DNA of 5,542 bases, taken from Clostridiales bacterium UBA1779. Lineage in GTDB: Bacteria; Bacillota; Clostridia; Oscillospirales; CAG-272. A program made the position numbers and the translations under genes. Location: positions 1-5,542 of the forward strand of contig DCGL01000166.1 in NCBI GenBank assembly GCA_002314565.1, read 5' to 3'. How positions within the stretch are numbered: the first letter of the stretch is position 1; every line of letters begins with the position of its first letter. Under the pieces are notes generated by a model, which searched no databases, was not told the DNA's origin, and worked only from the letters and a program-made list of their open reading frames with translations. Below, in pieces: positions 5,529 to 5,542 of the stretch.

Positions 5529-5542
5529 CCGAGTTTGCCGGA

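Overview
The window looks like a chromosomal fragment from a low-to-mid-GC anaerobic Firmicute, probably a gut Clostridia-type bacterium. The evidence is indirect: near-consensus sigma-A promoters with 17-bp spacers, Shine-Dalgarno sites close to AGGAGGTGAT, intrinsic terminators with T-tracts, and an FtsX-family ABC transporter of a style common in that phylum. No rRNA or other taxonomic marker is present, so this placement is an inference.

Layout from left to right. Positions 1-208 hold four tandem 52-bp units, each centred on a hairpin with constant arms (AAACAATGC / GCATTGTTT) and a 17-nt core that alternates between two sequences (A-B-A-B). A fifth, G+C-rich palindrome at 217-238 sits in the same 52-bp phase and is the likely terminator of the adjacent gene. 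Positions 249-2030 (minus strand) encode a complete GTP-dependent phosphoenolpyruvate carboxykinase (pckG), with catalytic, metal-binding and guanine-pocket residues intact. Positions 2031-2346 are a divergent control region, with one strong promoter for pckG and two related promoters in tandem facing right. Positions 2347-4656 and 4674-5381 (plus strand) form a two-gene ABC transporter operon: an eight-helix duplicated FtsX-type permease followed 17 nt later by its MacB/LolD-type ATPase. The last 161 bases hold a weak AT-rich hairpin and a strong rightward promoter for a gene beyond the edge.

pckG joins glycolysis/gluconeogenesis to the C4 acids; in a fermenter it may run toward oxaloacetate and GTP. 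The permease and ATPase should assemble as a mechanotransmission-type ABC complex. Its substrate cannot be read from the window, and nothing links it functionally to pckG beyond the shared divergent intergenic region. The least ordinary element is the 52-bp hairpin array next to the pckG terminator. I see no clear evidence of a new multi-gene system.
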